DNA of 64,000 bases from Pardosa pseudoannulata (taxonomy: Eukaryota > Arthropoda > Arachnida > Araneae > Lycosidae). The position numbers and the translations under genes are program-made. Position 1 is the first letter of the stretch. Each line of letters opens with the position of its first letter. Positions 60,956-64,000 of the stretch are shown piece by piece. The notes under the pieces are model-generated. The model ran no database searches. It worked only from the letters and a program-made list of their open reading frames with translations, and was not told the origin of the DNA. The stretch is from contig CM063507.1 in the NCBI GenBank assembly GCA_032207245.1, positions 90,426,305 to 90,490,304 on the forward strand, in the 5' to 3' direction.

Positions 60956-63900
60956 ATGGCTCTCTTTTCATGGAACTGCCACGGCTTTAAAACCCACGTG
61001 TCTGACCTTAGAGACCTAGTTAATAAATTTCACCCAGCTTGTTTTGCACTCCAGGAAACTCTTCTGGATGAGTGCAAGGTCGCTAAAATTCGGCGCTTTT
61101 CCACCTACAGAAAGGATCATGTCATTGGTGGCAGGGCTTCCGGTGGCGTGGCCCTTTTTGTGTCCCATGACTACCCGTCCACTCAGATTACCCTTCAAAC
61201 GGATCTCCAAGCAGTTGCAGTCAGAATCCACACCCACGCCCTTATTACAGTTTGCAGCATCTACTTACCCCCTAATAGCCGTATTTCACAGAACTCTCTG
61301 AATAATCTAATAAATGAGCTTCCCAAACCATTCATAATTATTGGTGACTTCAATGGCCATAGCACTCTGTGGGGCAACTCTGATCTTAACCGACGAGGTA
61401 AAAAAATCGAGCAATTGCTTTCAGACCATAATCTCTGTTTATTCAATAGCGACCAGTCTACTTATTTCCATTTTCCCTCAAAAACTTATCATGCTCTTGA
61501 TCTTGCAATCTGCTCTCCTCAACTTCTTCCTTTGTTTAATTTTTCTGTCGATTCGGATTTACACAATAGTGATCATTTCCCCATACTTTTAACTCCAGTT
61601 GACTCTACCTCTCCGTATTCCAAGATACCCCGCTATGTTATTGAGAAAGCAAACTGGGAAAACTTCCAGAATTTGGCTATAATCACAAAAGAAATGGTTG
61701 AGGTGGCTTCTATTGACGAGGTGGTTCAAAATATAACTAAAATAATTATTGCTGCTGCAGATAGCTCCATTCCTAAATCTTCTGGGCACCACCGCAGACA
61801 GACTAAACCCTGGTGGAATAATGACTGCCGTGCCGCTTATAAAAATCAGAGGAAGGCCTGGAATATCTTTAAAAGGTACCCCACAACTGAAAATCTTACA
61901 GACTACAAAAAATATAGAGCTGCTTTCCGGTACACCTTACGAAAGAGTCAAAGAGAGTCGTGGATTAAATATATCAGTACTATCTCTCCTACAGTCAGCA
62001 GTAAACAATTATGGGACAAAGTTAAACGTGTCTCTGGTCATTTCCCCAATAACCAAATCAATATTCTCCAATATAAAAATAATACAATATCTTCCGTAAA
62101 AGATATTGCAAATACAATAGCATCAGTTTTTAGTGATATTTGTTCAAGCAATAGTTACCAGTCTAATTTCAATAAAATCAAACTAGCTACTGAGAAAAAG
62201 CCTTTAAACTTCAAAACCAGAACTCAACTACCTTATAATAGCAATTTCACCCCATATGAATTAAATGAAGCTTTACGTAACACCCACAACTCAGCTACCG
62301 GCCCTGACAATATTTCTTATGTCATGCTTAAAAACCTGTCTCCAGATTCTCTAAATAACCTACTTGACTTCTACAATAGAATTTGGCAAGAACAAACCTT
62401 TCCGTCTTCCTGGAGAACGGCCACCATTATTCCCATCTTGAAACCTAATAAAGATCCTAATAATCCACTAAACTACCGCCCTATAGCTCTCACAAATTGC
62501 TTGTGCAAAATTTTAGAAAAAATGGTTAATGCACGTTTGGTTTTTTATCTTGAAAGTAATCGCCTATTGTCTCTCTTTCAAAGCGGGTTTCGCCGTGGCA
62601 GATCCACTATTGATAATGTTGTTGATCTAGAAACCAAAATTCGCAACGCTTTTGTCAAAAGACATCACCTTGTTTCTATATTTATTGATATTGAAAAGGC
62701 CTATGACCGTACGTGGAGGTACGGCATATTGCATAACCTTTACAAATTTGACTTGAGGGGTAACCTGCCAATTTTTATCAAAAATTTTTTACACTTGCGA
62801 AAGTTTCATGTCCGGATTGGTAATGTTTATTCAGATTCTTTTATTCAGGAAGAGGGCGTGCCACAGGGTAGTGTCCTCAGTGTGACACTTTTTAATGTTG
62901 CCATTGATGGTATTTTAAAAGTAATCCCTTCTTGTGTGTAAAAGGAAGTCTTTATGTTGACGACCTTCATATTTGCTGTGAAGGCTCGGATATGCGTTTC
63001 GTTGTCAGGCAACTCCAAGCTGCAGTCAACAAAATAATTAACTGGTCCAATGAGAAAGGTTTCACTATTTCAAACACTAAAACCTCTTGCGTTCACTTTA
63101 CCAGAAAGCATGGGCTCCAACCAGATCCCGAAATTTACATCGGAGGGAATCTTATAAGTGTTTTGAGCGAAGTAAAATTCTTGGGCATAACGTTTGACCG
63201 TAAACTTTCGTTTTTTACCGCATATTATGGACTTGCGAAAAAGATGTGAAAAGTCTTTAAATATTTTAAAAGTTCTTTCTAGTACTTCTTGGGGTGCAGA
63301 TAGACAATCCCTTTTGAAGGTTTATCGTGCACTCATTCGCTCGAAGCTTGATTATGGTTGTGCAGTTTATGGTTCCGCTAGGAAATCCGTACTAGAAAAA
63401 CTGAACTTCGTTCATCACTCTGCTCTACGCCTTTGCTCGGGAGCGTTTAGAACCTCCCCTGTTACAAGTTTGTACGTAGACTGCTACGATGAACCCCTTG
63501 ATCTAAGACGAGAGCTTTTATCACTTTGTTATTTTTTTAAATTTCATCCATTACACATCATCCTGTAAATAATCATAATTTTAATCACTATCTTATGCGT
63601 TTGTATTCAGCTAGGCCTTCTTGTATCCTTCCTTTTCATCAGAGGATAGAAAATACTTTGGGAAAAATTGGGTTTAACTGTGATATTTTAAAAACTGACA
63701 ATTTTATATGTCCTTGGAATGTTTCCGATTTTACATTTTTTAATCCTTTTAAAAATTTTGACAAAGGGTCTACCCCTGATAATATTTACTATCAAATTTT
63801 TAATGACCATAGAGAAATGTACTCTACTTTTATCCCTATTTATACTGACGGCTCTAAACAAGGCAATTTTGTGGGCTGCGCTTTTGTTATCGAGGATATT

Positions 63901-64000
63901 GTATATAGTTATAGATTGCATTCTGCACTCTCTATTTACACAGCAGAAATTTTAGCCATTTTTAAAGGTTTGGAAGAGCTATCGCATCGTCCGAAAGGCA
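60956..64000 (+). pseudogene. Jockey-like ORF2, nearly intact, incomplete at window end
   Basis: Starts MALFSWNCHGFKTHVSDL, a typical apurinic-endonuclease N-terminus. The first 661 codons are open. The endonuclease has QETLLDE (about residue 33), IIGDFNGHSTLWG (about residue 125) and SDLHNSDHFPIL (about residue 200). The linker has RRQTKPWWNNDCR. RT motifs are YRPIALTNCLCKILEKM, FQSGFRRGRSTIDNV, IFIDIEKAYDRTWRYG and EGVPQGSVLSVTLF. A frameshift at about 62932-62940 falls just before the catalytic YVDD (GSLYVDDLHI); further shifts lie at about 63210 (T-run) and 63540. RNase H follows with YTDGSK (about 63841) and YTAEILAI (about 63937), then the window ends. Confidence 0.92.

Larger units (their letters stand above)
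59047..64000 (+). mobile_element. Jockey-like LINE with intact 5' end, running off the window
   Basis: Has the full layout: 5' UTR (59047-59644), ORF1 (59645-60920), a 35-nt spacer and ORF2 from 60956 into the right edge. It is inserted in the leader of chimeric repeat copy 3, so it is younger than that copy. It is far better preserved than the R1/I-like LINEs but has several single-base frameshifts. Confidence 0.92.

Overview
The window is AT-rich eukaryotic DNA made almost entirely of nested transposable-element remains; I found no complete host gene. The best-preserved coding DNA is a Jockey-like non-LTR retrotransposon present as several copies. From family knowledge its proteins most resemble Jockey-type elements of arachnids, so an arthropod, probably a spider, is the best guess; nothing in the window proves the species. 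Two 100-N blocks (26436-26535 and 55156-55255) are assembly gaps.

Left part. Positions 1-4080 are one copy (A) of a long dispersed duplication whose partner (B) is 34591-40893. Each holds a non-autonomous Helitron (1410-2598; 38015-39204). B also carries a 1,969-bp TTAA-flanked element and a tRNA-like SINE, and copy A lacks both, so A preserves the pre-insertion sites. Positions 4475-12796 are a decayed Polinton/Maverick: DNA polymerase B and packaging ATPase on +, then remnants of a capsid protein, a small basic protein, a penton-like protein, an integrase with a chromodomain, and an unrecognised ~300-codon gene on -. The polymerase is split by GT-AG introns and its motif C aspartate is lost; both ATPase Walker motifs are altered.

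Middle. A chimeric repeat occurs three times (12803-19596 +, 41806-49091 +, 56740-59046 -). It contains a captured internal piece of Jockey ORF2 that ends at the same codon in every copy, then a roughly 500-bp stretch of nearly pure A and T runs, then a tRNA-like segment. Copy 1 is split by a 3.4-kb Helitron and copy 2 by a 3.8-kb Ty3/gypsy element. Between copies 1 and 2 lie R1/I-like LINE fragments (20043-22335 -, 22670-25190 +), a Ty1/copia relic (28380-30620 -), a long-arm foldback element (32906-33237) and further SINEs.

Right part. A GC-rich 25-bp tandem array of about 90 units (49304-51574) abuts the 3' end of a minus-strand Jockey-like LINE (51575-55155). A second LINE of the same family starts at about 59047, has its 5' UTR, ORF1 and ORF2, and runs off the window end. 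All large ORFs in the satellite are by-products of a stop-free repeat whose period is not a multiple of three.

Because many insertions are caught with an empty paralogous site inside the same window, the region works as a record of insertion mechanisms (Helitron A^T, TTAA, SINE target duplication). The likeliest overlooked biology is the intron-bearing Polinton polymerase and the LINE-capturing chimeric repeat.
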